Shown: positions 22,231-34,377 of the stretch, piece after piece | How positions within the stretch are numbered: the first letter of the stretch is position 1 | Layout: each line of letters opens with the position of its first letter | Origin: Scalesia atractyloides | Lineage: Eukaryota; Streptophyta; Magnoliopsida; Asterales; Asteraceae | NCBI GenBank assembly: GCA_947069175.1 | Contig: CAMTDV010000028.1 | Location: 64,625,660 to 64,689,659, forward strand | Direction of reading: 5' to 3' | Length of the DNA: 64,000 bases | Notes under the pieces: generated by a model | Seen by the model: the letters and a program-made list of their open reading frames with translations, nothing else | Told to the model about the DNA's origin: nothing | The model's database searches: none | Made by a program: the position numbers and the translations under genes

Positions 22231-22545
22231 AGAGGCTAATGAGCAGGTGGTGGAGTTATAAGGGAGATACCTTGTGTTTCAAATGACCTAGGTTCAATTC
22301 CTGCTCTCACTATTTAGTTTCGGCGGCATTTGCTGATGATGGGAGACTAGGCGAGTAGATGGCGATCGTAGTTTGATCCTTGAACTGAGTGGGTTTTATC
22401 TCACTGCACCGTTGTGCGTTTGGGCGAGTGTTCACTAGCTTCAGCCGTAGGTGAGGGTTTTCCTTGAATTCGATGACGAGTATATCCCGATTTGGTGAAT
22501 TTCGCCGATAGCCCATTTGGAGGACTCGTTCGTGGTCAAAAAAAC
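22231..22545 (+). mobile_element. tRNA-derived SINE
   Basis: GGTTCAATTCC at about 22291-22301 is a near-perfect RNA polymerase III box B, with GCAGGTGGTGGAG-type sequence upstream where box A should be. An unrelated body and a short A-rich tail (CAAAAAAAC) at about 22537 follow. I could not fix the target duplication, so the limits are approximate. The body differs from the two related SINEs at 49161 and 53981, so it is a separate family. Confidence 0.55.
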
Positions 22546-23559
22546 AAGATTAAAGCCCAATGGGTCATACGCTACGTTTCATGTTTGTAATTTGTAAATA
22601 ACACGATTGGTACGGAGACAAAATCTTGAACACAAAGTAAACTTAATTTATTTGATTTTTAATTTCCCCATATAATAAGATGAATATTTAAAGATAATCT
22701 TTTTTAATATAATAATTCTTTACCATATATAACATGGAGTAAATAATCTCAAGGAGAAATAAAGAACTCTCATTTGTTTGGAATGTGACATGCAAGAGTT
22801 TCGTCTTTATATAAATTGAAGTAACAATTATTTAAGATTACATAATTAATAAATAAAACAAATTACATAATTAATACTTTAATCAATAAATCAACTGAAA
22901 TAGCCACATCTATGATCTATCTCATTCTCTACAAAAGTTTATACATTTTTCTAATCACTTCGCACATTATTTTTACTCATTCCAATATTGATCAACAACA
23001 TCAATAATTTAATTTAATAATATAAAATATAGTATTGAGGAGGATAGTCCACCTATAAAACCTGCATCTCCCACAAATCAAATACATCTAACCCAAATAT
23101 CTCTAGTTAATATTTTAATAATCACTTAAATAATGCACACACGATTCTCCCCGACACACTTGCTCAATCCCTTTCCTATCTTTGCAGATCAACCCAACTC
23201 CTATAACCTTGAATTTATATATTCTCCATCAGTTACTCAAAAAGTTTCAATCTTGACAAAAACCCATTAATCTTGCTTGCAGGTTCTGTAATGGGTCTTC
23301 AAGATTTATTAAAATTGTGGGGTTAGTTTTTTGTCTTGGTGAACATGGGGGTTTCATCTTTTTGTCCCCTAAACTGATTGCACCTTTTTAATTGTGTGTG
23401 TTTGAGATCTTGCAGTATGGGTCTCTCTGCCATTAAAGCTGAAGTCAAGTTTTTTTTTATGTTGCTGAGTTGATCTTGTTTGTGGGTTTGTTTATTTGTG
23501 TTTGGAGTGTGTTGATTGAGTTTTGCCTGTAAGGTGTTTGATAAAAGTCCTCAGAGAGT
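22546..23559. promoter_or_regulatory. upstream region and 5' UTR of kinase gene
   Basis: AT-rich to about 23030, then pyrimidine-rich leader-like sequence. The stretch 23280-23420 carries several GGTTAG, TGTAAT and TTGCAG words that could be 5' UTR splice sites. The ATG at 23560 is the first that opens the kinase frame. Confidence 0.4.
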
Positions 23560-25870
23560 ATGGGATCTGGAAATGAGTTTTTTTCAACTGGTGAGTTTTG
23601 TTTGGAAGCTAAGTGGTTGATTGATCCTAAGCTTCTGTTTGTTGGGCCTAAGATTGGAGAGGGTGCACATGCTAAAGTATATGAGGGCAAGTAAGTTGAT
23701 TTGATTAAAATAAAAAAATAATAATAAAAAAAATAATAATAATCCTATTTTGGTTTGTAATTAATTGGTGAAATGGATCTCAATTTTCTGTTCTTTTTTG
23801 GAATTCTTGATCTTTTTTCATATAAGCATTTGATTTTATCAATTACATACTAATACTTGTGCTTTTATTGATTGTTTGTATTGATTCAGATATAAAAACA
23901 AGATTGTCGCCATTAAACTTGTGAATAAAGGCGATACGCCTGAGGAGATAGCTAAGACAGAAGGGCGTTTCGTGCGAGAAGTAGCAATGTTATCGAAAGT
24001 GCAACACAAGAATTTAGTAAAGGTTGTTTTTTGATCATCAAATGGATAATGTTGTATACTTTTATGACATATACTGAACAATTATATATATTTTTTCATA
24101 TCAGTTTATCGGAGCCTGCAAGGACCCTGTGATGGTCATAGTAACCGAGCTTCTTACAGGTGGAACTTTAAGAAAATACTTGGTGAATATGAGGCCAAAT
24201 GGGTTGGATACATATGTTGCTATAGGGTTTGCCCTTGATATTGCGCGTGCAATGGAGTGTTTACACTCGCACGGAATTATTCACCGTGACTTGAAACCAG
24301 GTAAATTTCCGCTTTTTAATTTTGTAAATAAATATTTACAATCGATTAATGTGTTACGTTCGCTATGCTTTGTTTTTTCAGAAAACTTGCTGCTTACAGC
24401 CGATCACAAATCAGTGAAACTTGCCGATTTTGGTTTGGCAAGAGAAGAATCGTTAACAGAGATGATGACTGCAGAAACCGGAACCTATCGATGGATGGCT
24501 CCCGAGGTAATTAGTTACTGCGGTTGACATGTCAAAATAAGTTTGGGTCAAAACAGGTTCGATTGTATAAGAATCTTTTTTAAATAAAACAATGTTTAAG
24601 AATTTATATACATTTTGGTCGATTTTAAACACGTTCAATTCATTTGATACATATCATATTTAGCTACTTTTTTATATATCAGTTTATCCCATTCATGATA
24701 AATTATAAAAATATAACCCAAACTAAACCCATTTTTGGTCAAATGAGTTGAAATTCTGCATTAGCAACTAAAAAAGTAACGGTGTTTATGAAGCTTTACA
24801 GCACGGTCACACTCAGGCAGGGAGAAAAAAAGCATTATAACCACAAAGTAGACGCCTATAGCTTTGCAATTGTATTGTGGGAGCTCATACACAACAAGTT
24901 ACCATTCGAAGGCATGTCAAACCTACAGGCTGCCTATGCAGCCGCTTTCAAGGTATTTTTCCTCTCGAAAAATGAGTGGGTCGAACATGTTCAGTAACGG
25001 GTCAAACGGGTGGGGCAGATTGGGTCGAGTTAACACTTGAGTATACTTGAAGCGACTTTTAGACCATTTGACATGTTTCCTATTGGCCGATTTTCACATG
25101 TCTACAGTTTACTTTTTTGACAATTTCTTTTTGCAATACGTTACCTTTGTTTGAAAATGACTGCAACTAAAATAAGATTTTGTTACTCATTGATAGAAGG
25201 AATATAAGCAACCTCACTCAAATTTCAAATCTTAAAACTCACTCATCATATATAATCATTGAATTAGAAGATATTTATGCAAAAAAAGGTTGAATTCGGA
25301 TTCCGAAAACATTTCAGCCGACTAAAACTACCTTCCATGATGATGACCACATGAAAATGGGCCAATAACATCATTGAAAAAGTCAATGTGTGGGCCTGGC
25401 CCATGTTTTACTGCTCAGATATGGGCCCTGTGCTACTATACAACCAACCCTCTTTTAGAAACAGTTAATTGCATTAAAAAAACATTCTTCATAATCCATT
25501 GATCATAATGTGAATATAAACAATATGATTATCCTCATTATCGTGTTTTGCTCGACAGAATGTGAGACCGAATGCTGATGACCTTCCTGAAGATTTGGCT
25601 CGAAATTGTGACATCTTGTTGGCAAGAGGATCCAAACGCGCGGCCAAATTTTACTCATATTATACAAATGCTTCTGCGTTACCTATCAACTAACGCACCC
25701 GCGGCCCCCACAGCTATCCCACTTCGGATTTTCACTACCCAAAATGCTGTTTTTTTACCGGCGTCCCTGGTACAAGCACGTTGATTGAAGACAGAGATGA
25801 AACGCCGAAAACACCCATGGAAAATAGGCCCAGAGGTCTGTTCTCTTGCTTTTATCAGTGCTGTGGATGA
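23560..25870 (+). pseudogene. ATN1/HT1-like Ser/Thr protein kinase, frameshifted last exon
   Basis: Exons 23560-23690, 23890-24022, 24105-24300, 24382-24506, 24794-24952 and from 25559 join in phase to code for a Raf-like (MAPKKK group C) cytosolic kinase. Residues 33-35 hold the Gly loop (GEG), Lys53 the VAIK lysine, Glu74 the probable helix-C partner, HRD Asp150, DFG Asp169 and APE 193-195. Through residue 262 the chain is normal. Then an extra C at about 25601 shifts the frame and the literal product stops at 25691-25693. The expected sequence continues one frame over (EIVTSCWQEDPNARPNF, to about 25765), where a missing base returns to the first frame and runs to TGA at 25868-25870. Literal translation removes the C-lobe end, including the conserved Arg of PNARPNF. 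The gene is either a recent pseudogene or carries two sequencing errors. The acceptor before 24794 (ATGAAG) is weak in pyrimidines. Confidence 0.82.
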
Positions 25871-28660
25871 AAGTAGCAAGAACTGGAGGTCAATATGGGA
25901 ATTTAGGATGTGCTTTTTTGTTAGCTCTTATTGAAGAAATATGAATAATACTCATACTCATATGAATTTGTTTAAAAATGTAGATTAGAAAAGGGGTAGG
26001 GTTGATGTGATGTTGTAGTTGTAAAAAATGAGGTTGCATCCAAAGCCTCTTTTACTGGCCCCTAAGTTATAATTACCAACCTTTTTCTTTCTTTCTTTTT
26101 CTTTTGAAAGACCACGTTGATAATTGTTTTAACTTGTTAGGAAATTCTAGTGAAAATGAGTTTTTACATCAATAATTATGTTTATATATGTGTTGTGTAA
26201 ATAATTATTTGTGGGTTTGTGTCCTAAGTTGTGAGAGCATCATAATGAACCAAACTATGCCCAAATGGAGCTAGATAAATGAAATATCGATGCCCAAAGT
26301 TGTATGGTTAGAACAACCAAAGATGTGAAAAAATGGATTAAGCTTTGTCAACACTAGTGGGAACCCTAAAGGGTGGGGGTACCAAAACACGCATGCGCGC
26401 ATGGTGAGGGGCACAATGTATCACATGCTCGCAACGCTGCGAGCCGTTTGAGAGCCGCCTTAATATTTTTAAAGGCTAGCTTGAATGTCTGGTCAGGTGC
26501 AACTGACCAAGGAGCGTGTGGGTCTGATTAGAAACAACGGATGATCATCTAACAAGACGAAGATCCTTCGTTAGTTGAACTAATGTAGCACTAGGGGATG
26601 CTCTAACCAGAGGAAGGCTTGTCAGTCGCACTGACCATGATGCATGGGTCGAGTCTAGGGGTGCTAAACGGATCGTGTTCGCGTGTTGGCAGGTTCAACT
26701 CGACCCGAACCTGCAAAGTTTAGATGAATCCGAGCCCTAAAATCATGTCATACATTTGAACCCGTACACGACCCGTTCAACCCAAACTTTTTTATTTTCG
26801 TAACTTTTTTCCGCAAATTAATATATTAAAACTAAAATTTACTAAAATAATACAAATGTATATACTATACAATTATATTTAGATTATAAATTTTACTACA
26901 ATCTATCTTTTTAATTTATAATAATAGCATAAAATACACATCAAATTTACCCTATATAATTTACCAAAATTTGATCCCTCACAGTTTTACTATTCAATTT
27001 CCTTTGTTTCTATCGGTGTTCAGTCTCCTACCACCAATGCAGCCAGTCACTAACATCTCTCCACCATATGGTTGTATTTAATATTAAAAAGGACAAAACT
27101 TTATATGATAAATAAATGTTTGAAAAGAGCAAAACTTTCAAAAATCCTTATATCGTTGTCTTTTCCTTTTTTAGTTTAATGACTTAATCTTGGTTAATTA
27201 AATACACAATCTCTATCCTAATAAATTTTATGAAATAATAGAAATATCAGTTTTGTATTATTCATACTTAATTTTTTTTCAGGTTTAACAGTACCGCCTC
27301 TCGAATTTTTAAAACTTCGTCTTTGTATCATTCTACATTTACGAGTTAACACACCGCAACGCGTCATTTACATGGACAGGACGGACAGAATTCGAATTGT
27401 ACCACTACTATTCCAATCTGTAAACATTACGCACAACGATTACATAATCAAAAGCTATAAACTACACATAAGTCAGGAATGTAACCTGTTTTCGTAACAA
27501 TCTTGCAAAACGAACTGCATAAAGAGGTGATTTACATGAACATAATGAACAAACAACGAAAACTTAATCACTTAATGACGCAAATGTTGAAAACGAACAG
27601 ATTTAGATGAAATTACGGAACTAATGAGTTGGAATTCATACCTACTTTTATGATCCTACATAATCTTGACTATAACCTCCCCATTGTTTATAGAGGCTTA
27701 ACTCGAGAATACTACTATTAAGCCATCTATTATCGAGTCACGCCCCATGCCATGTGGTTAAAAAATGATTAGGGTGGAGTGATGTGGAGTGAAAGGGCAT
27801 GAAACCATAGTAGGGTTTAGTTAAAGAAAGTGGGCCGAGGTGGTGATGTGTCAGTCAACTAAGTGACAATTGCTTTATGACGTGACAATAATATAGAGTA
27901 AAGGAGCGTGAAACGGTAGTACATGACCTTAGAGGTTCTTGAAGATTCATTTGACATGTAGTCAACATTTGGTAATGTTTCATGTGCAAGTAATACTATT
28001 AGTCATTAATTCCAACTTAGAAAGAATACTAATTAAAATATAGTTAAAACATAACATAGTTACATACCTCGATAGCAACCAAATAGTATCGAATAACAAC
28101 ATCAATGTTCCCCTTTTCCTATAAGGTCAAAGCATACTTTTTAGTAGGGACGGCTCTCAGAATTCATATACCCTCTTTAAGTTCGAAAAAACATGCCTTT
28201 AGGCCTTAACGAAATTGGGTATTGGGCTCACTAAAGGTCTAAACATAATGTCAGTGGCCTAATAACTAATCTAAACCATAAAATAAGTTTTGTAAGTGGG
28301 CCTATGTTGGTGTTTGTATGGGTATACTCTATTAATTTATTTATTTTTACTTATACATATCGAAGGTATTTAAAAAATAACGTGCCATTCGAAATATCAG
28401 ACCCTGACCGGTGGTCCTCCTCACCTACCTTCAGGGCCGGCCATGCTACTGAGGTTCACCATGCTCAAACAAATAAATAAAAGAGTCAGCATAAAACCTA
28501 AAACCGCAAACCATGATAACCACCTTTCATTCATTCTACAAATATGCTATAATTTACTACCAAAGGTGTTATTAAAATTCAAGATGCTATACCTGTAAGT
28601 ATGCTATGACTGTTGCTTAAATGAGTCGAATTCATTAACATGGGCAGGTCGGGTCAGGCG
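25871..28660. other. intergenic with transposon scraps
   Basis: The first 300 bases are probably the kinase 3' UTR. TAGGGGTGCTAAACGGATCG at 26654 resembles the left end of the hAT MITE at 52349, but no right end was found. A stretch near 28138-28440 runs from GGGACGGCTCTCAG to CAGGGCCGGCC and may be another decayed hAT element. No gene is visible. Confidence 0.4.
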
Positions 28661-30555
28661 TGTAACGCGTCGTATTTCTGAACTTTTCTTATTCAGAAGG
28701 TGTAGTCGTAAATCTATTTTTAGAAACTTATATCCGTATTCTTTCCCAACCTCGTAGTCCAAGACTTTGATCTTAGCAAACCTCCTATTTTATACATACA
28801 CGTTTTGCGAACAATAAACCATTAAATACGCGTTTTCTCACAAACCGATATATATTATACATGCCAATACTTATATATACATTCTCGATACTCAAGTTGT
28901 ACTTGCATACATTTATAGTATACTTTATTACACTTGTAATACCTAAAAACATGTTAAATGCGAGTTTATGGCTTAAAACAACCTAAATACAAAGTTCAGG
29001 GATCAAAATGGACATTTTCAGAAAGTATGCCCTAGCGCCACGCGAGAGATACCAGGGTATCTCCTGTGACACGCGACATATGCCGATCCGCAGCAGAACA
29101 CTGCCAGCTTGCGGGTTGATCCATTTTTGCCACATTTTTCACCTCCAATCACCTTCTAACTCATTAAACTCAAACCCTAATCATCCATATTATAAATAGG
29201 AGCCTCCATACATCCAATTTCACTTTTCAAACACTTCTAAATCATCAAAACACTCTCAAATTCTCTGGAATTTCAAGAACAAGGCAGATTACTTTCAAGT
29301 GCAAAAGTGAGTTCAAACTCACTTTTTTTCCATCTTTTCTTCATCAAATCTTTCTCAACAAAGCTTGGAACACCTCTAGGAGTGTTCCACAAGATTACCA
29401 TGGTAATCTAAGGTGGAGCATCACCATTTTGAGGTCCAAACTTTTTGTTTTGGAAGAACTTTTGTTAAACTTTTACAAACTATGTTTTTCTTGACTTAAT
29501 CTTGTTCCTACTTGTTCTTAAACCTATCTAAGGTTATGCGACTTGTTGGAATATATTTTATGAGTTTAAGAGGTGCAAACACCTTTAAACTTTCTGTTTT
29601 TGCAAGCGTTTATGCAACCCACAAATGATGAAAGCATCCGAGCTTGCCATGAAGTTTATGGCAATACTTGTGTTTTGGTGTAGGTGTGAATACTTGGAAG
29701 CCTTGGCTATCTTAACTTCATTCCACCACCTCACTTGATATTTTACCATTTCTATCTCATGTAGTTTGCTAGACTTAAAGTAACTTAACCCCGTCTAGCT
29801 CTGACACTTAGTTAACTTTTTCCATGTCGGGAATGACTCACCAGGTTAAAGTTTACTTAGCTACTTGATATAGTAATTAGTTATACCTTTCCTTTTCATT
29901 CATGACCATCCGAATCATCCTTGTGATGATTTGTGCATTAGTGAATCATACAAAGAGGTGTTCATACCTCCATGCTTGACTTCCATGAATTCTATGATTA
30001 CGTATGACGAACTTATTATTAGATATACCACATAAAATATAAATATAAACTTAACCGAACCCTTGATGTTAATCGGAAAATGATTACACGTCGTGAATAT
30101 AGGTTATATTATCTTTGTTCTTTATTCCCCGTTTGTGATTCTAATGGGCATGTTAGGACCCATGAAACACTTTAAAACTTAGTGTCCGAACGAGTGTCTA
30201 GACGAGATATATTTTTGCATACGTATACCTTTAATACTTAATTCCGAGTCCAAACATTCCATGAACTCCAAACACTCGAACACCTTCGTTCTTCTATTCT
30301 CTTCAACCCATCAATACGTGGATAATCGGAAAGCTTTGCAAAGTTGTGAGTACACTCGATCCCGTTTTTACACTTTAAACTTTTGGATGCAATATGTTTA
30401 ACATATCAAAATACACAATCACAACTATTCTTTATGCAAACACAAACAATCCATACATGCATGCTTAATATACGTGATACTTGATTTGTATTCTTGGAAC
30501 ATTCTTATGTGATTCGCTTGTCATTAACTTCGTACGAGCCACCCCTTAACATGTA
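28661..30555 (+). repeat. gypsy LTR, copy 2, truncated
   Basis: It starts TGTAACGCG and is collinear with 15466-17340: same TATA position (TATAAATAGG at 29191-29200), same spacing to the stems and many shared phrases (GAACCCTTGATGTTAATCGG, AATCATCCTTGTGATGATTTG). It ends near 30555, where it runs straight into reverse transcriptase/RNase H coding sequence with no U5 end or primer site. Stems are AAAGTGAG/CTCACTTT (29304-29325), GGAACAC/GTGTTCC (29367-29388) and AGATTACC/GGTAATCT (29392-29409). The junction is probably a deletion or recombination product. Confidence 0.7.
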
Positions 30556-32165
30556 TGATAAAAAGAAACTGAATATGAGACAAAGTCGTTGGTTACGGTG
30601 AAGGATTATGACTGTGAGATTCATTATCACCTCGGAAAAGCCAACGTAGTGGCAGATGCCCTTAGCCGAAAGGAGGATTATTTACCTATTCGGGGTACAA
30701 TCTATGCAACTTATGGTCACTTCAAGATTACTTGAACAAATTCGAGTAGCACAAGAAGAAGCGGTAAAGAAAGAAAATTGGAGAATAGAACGTGTAAAGG
30801 GTGAAGTAAAAGACATCGAAGACAGAGAAAACATGTTAAAATACTAATTTGGTAGAATCTGGGTTCCAAACACTTGTGGTGTAAAGGATCTCTTACTCAA
30901 CGAAGCTCATAAGTCGCGTTATTCGATTCACCCGGGAGCAACCAAAATGTACAGAGACTTAAAACAAAATTATTGGTGGCCCTGAATGAAAAGAGATGTA
31001 GCAAAGTACGTGAAAGATGTTTAACCTGTTTGCAAGTAAAAGCGGAGCATGAAAAGCCTTATGGCAAGCTTCAACTGTAAGAGATACTGGTCTGGAAATG
31101 GAACATATAACCATGGACCTATTGACCAAACTGCCAAGAACGACTCGAGGATTCGATGCCATCTAGGTGGTCGTTGATAGATTGACAAAAAGCACGCACT
31201 TTATTCCAATTCGTGAGACGTATACTTCTGAAAAGATGTCAGAGGTGTATATGAATGAAATTATAGCACGCCATGGAGTACCGGTATCGATCGTATCCAA
31301 TAGAGATACCCAGTTTACTTTGAACTTTTGGCGCGATTTCCAAGAACAGATGGGTACAAAACTGTTAATCAATACCGCCTATCACCCCCGGACAGATGGA
31401 TAAAGCGAATGAACTATTCAAACCTTAGAAGACATGCTTCGGCATGCATTATTGATTTTGGTGGAAGTTGGGATGTTTATCTACCATTAGTCGAATTCTC
31501 TTACAATAACAGTTATCATTCGAGCATTGGTATGGCACCATACGAGATATTTATGGTTGGAAATGTCGAACCCTGGTATGTTGGGGCGAAGTGGGACCGA
31601 GAGAGCTCGCCCATAAAGACGTGATTAAGGCCACAAACGAAAAGATTGATACGGTACCGACCCATTTTAAATCGGCTCAAGACCGACAAAAGTCCTATGC
31701 GGATAAAAGACGAAGACCTATCGAGTTTCAAGTAGGCGATAGAGTAATGCTTAAGGTATCTCCATGGAAGGGGATCATTCGATTTAGGAAGAGAGGTAAA
31801 TTGAGTCCACAATTTATCGGACAATTTAAGGTTATTAGTTGGGTGAGCAAGGTGGCTTATCGACTAGAACTTCTGGATGAATTAAGTGGGATACACAACA
31901 CGTTCCATGTATCACACCTCTGCAAATGTTTAGCGGATGAAACGGCATATGTATCCTATAGTGATATTGAAGTTGATGACAAGCTTAACTTCATAGTTAG
32001 ACCGATTCAAATCCTTGATCATATGGTTAAAGGATTAAGGAACAAGGAGATTGACCAAGTGAAGGTCAAATGGGAGCATCAGAAGGGACCGGACACCACT
32101 TGGGAGTCCGAAGAGGAAATGAGACGACTCTACCATTCACTTTTTGTTACATGTTTCGGGAACGA
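30556..32165 (+). pseudogene. Ty3/gypsy chromovirus-type pol remnant
   Basis: It begins in the RNase H end (HLGKANVVADALSRKE near 30630), continues through the integrase zinc region (HPGATKMYRDLKQNYWWP near 30935), the catalytic core (VVVDRLTKSTHFIP, IARHGVPVSIVSNRD, YHPRTDG) and the KVAYRLELL, NTFHVSHL and WEHQKGPDTTWESEEEM C-terminal module, which resembles the chromodomain-type tail of plant chromoviruses. Several stops and shifts interrupt it (for example TGA within WWP-MK at about 30981, TAA after RTDG at about 31402). The second catalytic Asp of integrase reads Asn (SNRD). Gag, protease and most of reverse transcriptase are absent. The element is dead; its 3' LTR begins at 32197. Confidence 0.85.
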
Positions 32166-32176
32166 AACCCTTTTAA

Positions 32177-32187
32177 GGGGGGGGGGG
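32177..32187 (+). other. polypurine tract, G11
   Basis: AAGGGGGGGGGGG lies a few bases before the TGTAATACC start of the 3' LTR, as expected for plus-strand priming of the gypsy element. Confidence 0.65.
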
Positions 32188-32196
32188 TGGTGGATT

Positions 32197-33278
32197 TGTA
32201 ATACCCCAAAATACTAAATTATATAAATAATCAGGGGCATTTTAACCTAGCTAATGGAAGGTTGCTAAGTAATAAAAAGAAACTTGAATTATGGTCACTT
32301 TCTATAATAAACTAAATATGAGGGACTAAATTAGCCAAGTGAGTGAAACATGTTATATTAAAACCAAAGATAACAAAACACAACACATTGTCTATGTGCG
32401 TTATATGTGTGTGATCAGAGCAAGAACATCAAAACCCTTATATCATCAAATTAAGAGGGAGAATTGAGGGCTAATTCTTGTATGAATCGATTCTTGTGAT
32501 CACCTAGTCAAGAAGATCAAGAAGTATGTTGAATTTCAATGTTTGGTGATGTTATGAAATTTGATGAATATCACTAGTCATAATTCGGGTATAAATTGTA
32601 GATGCCGACAGAAATATAGATGTATATGAGTCTAGGAATGAACCCTAGATGAAAATTTAGTGATTAAATGTCATAATTTAAGTGTTTAAATAACTAACCA
32701 TGTTGTGTTAAATGGGTTTTGATAAATATGATGAACACTTGAATTTTGGGTTGGGAAATGGTAGAACTTGATGATAAGATATTAAATTCTAGGTGTTAAT
32801 CACACAACTAGACACAGAGGCTTGAAGATGATACTAATACATGATTGATAACTAAATCATGAACTTAATAATTGTAGTATGAAAATCTCGCCCACAAGAT
32901 GCTCGATAAAATGCCTAAGAGACCTGAAATGTTGAAAATAGGAAAGAATCACGTGATTAACTAGTTTGACAAATTTCGAGTAACATATATATTGTAATAT
33001 GAGTTTCTAAACAATATATCGGATTGAACTCTATGGGCAAATTGCGCGAAGCATCAAGTGATCAAGCCGGGACGGCACGCGCTTGAAAGGAAAGCTTTAA
33101 GGTATGTGGCTTTGCGCTTGGTAGTATCGTAGTATATAAATATTTGTTTTGATGTATGATAGATGAGAAGTGTTAGAACTTTTGAGACAGTTAGTGCTTG
33201 ATTATCCATAGTTTGAGCTAGTTTGTAATGGTTAGACAAAGTTAAAAATATTTGTTTTGATGTATGATAGATGAGAAG
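32197..33278 (+). repeat. gypsy 3' LTR, left part
   Basis: It starts TGTAATACC right after the polypurine tract of the gypsy pol. It is unrelated to the LTR at 28661, so pol and that LTR come from different elements. A copia element interrupts it at 33279; the right part resumes at 46024. The 5' LTR partner is not in the window. Confidence 0.6.
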
Positions 33279-33353
33279 TGTTAGAACTTTTGAGACAGTT
33301 GGTGCTTGATTATCCATAGTTTGAGCTAATGGTTAGACAAAGTTAAAGGGTCA
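33138..33353. repeat. 108-bp tandem duplication across an LTR junction
   Basis: A 108-base unit starting AAATATTTGTTTTGATG occurs at 33138-33245 and again at 33246-33353. Each unit carries about 33 bases of the older gypsy LTR followed by the first 75 or so bases of the copia LTR (TGTTAGAAC at 33171 and 33279). The duplication therefore arose after the copia insertion. The first copy keeps a GCTAGTTTGTAATGG segment that the second has lost in part. Confidence 0.85.
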
Positions 33354-33701
33354 AAGTACGCGGCGTATTTAGCAACCCAGCGTATTTAATAAATACGCTG
33401 GGTAGTCATTTTGTATAAATATATTGTTCAATGAAGTTATGTCCAAGTTTCTTGGACAGATTTTGGTGATCTTCTTGTGTTGTGATTTTTGCTATTGTGC
33501 TCTCATCCGAATATCCAGGTGCTGTTATTGATTACATGTTATTGGGATTTCATATACAACACTAGTTGTTTGATCCAAACAAGATTCTTCATCTTCTTTG
33601 CTTGGTTTTTCTTAGTATTTGCACATTCAAACAACTAATCAATAGTTGTTTGGGTGAAAACAATCAACCACTGTGATCCTAATCTGTTTTTGGGACTCAC
33701 A
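33279..33701 (+). repeat. 5' LTR of SIRE-like copia
   Basis: 423 bp. It contains TATAAATATA at about 33415 as a likely TATA box and, at 33376-33402, a perfect inverted repeat with 13-base arms CCCAGCGTATTTA and TAAATACGCTGGG around one base. It is shorter than the 3' LTR because of two deletions in its first 120 bases. Confidence 0.88.
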
Positions 33702-33704
33702 ATT

Positions 33705-33717
33705 TGGTATCAGAACC
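33705..33717 (+). other. primer binding site
   Basis: TGGTATCAGAACC, three bases after the LTR. It differs by one base (A for G) from the usual plant initiator-Met primer site. Confidence 0.8.
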
Positions 33718-33959
33718 TTTGTGCTCTTGATTGTTTGAGTTTTTGTTAAGATTTGTCAAGTTTTGAAGGTTTTACAAAAGTTCTCAAAGTTTCATGGTTT
33801 TCCAAATTTTTGGGATTAAAATGGCTTGATCTGGTGCGTTTAATCTTTGGGTTGTTGTTAATCAGTAGTTTGGTAAACATTTTGGTCATTTAGCTACAAA
33901 GAAACATGAATTTTGGGTCGTTTTTGGGTGATTAGAGGGTTTTGTTCGTACTAAAACCC

Positions 33960-34375
33960 TTCTGGGCGTATTTAATGTTGAAGCTAGCGTAGATATATTG
34001 TTGGCGTATTTATTTTGAATCTAGCGTATTTAACTTGAATTTCGCGTAGTTAACAACTACGTTGGTTCTTAAATCAGCGGAGTTATAAAATCGGCAGCAT
34101 AATTGTCCAGCGAATTTACTCGAAGGCGACTTCGAAATTAGTGATACTAATCCTCAGTGATTTTATCATGGTGTTCAGCGAAATTAACTAAACCTTTGCT
34201 TGTTTTCAAATATCTAGCGGATTTAGCTTTTTGCAGGACAAAATCGCCGATCCCATCAGCGTAATTGTTTCCAAGTGCAGCGTAATTAATCTCTGGTCCA
34301 GCATATTTACCTCCTAGCGAGCGTAATTATTCTCTGATTCACCAAAGCCCAGCGTATTTGATCATCAATCATCCA
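33960..34375 (+). repeat. GCGTA-core motif cluster in leader
   Basis: In roughly 400 bases there are more than a dozen variants of GCGTATTTA, GCGTAATTA, GCGTAGATA, GCGAATTTA and GCGGATTTA, mostly preceded by A or CA. One pair forms a stem, CGTAGTT/AACTACG at 34045-34061. The same words occur in the LTRs and again at 41995-42690. They are not coding. A role in RNA packaging, folding or regulation is only a guess. Confidence 0.75.
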
Positions 34376-34377
34376 TT

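Noticed and set aside
26654..27400. hAT element starting TAGGGGTGCTAAACGG
   Set aside because: Only the left end resembles the MITE at 52349; no matching right end or target duplication was found.
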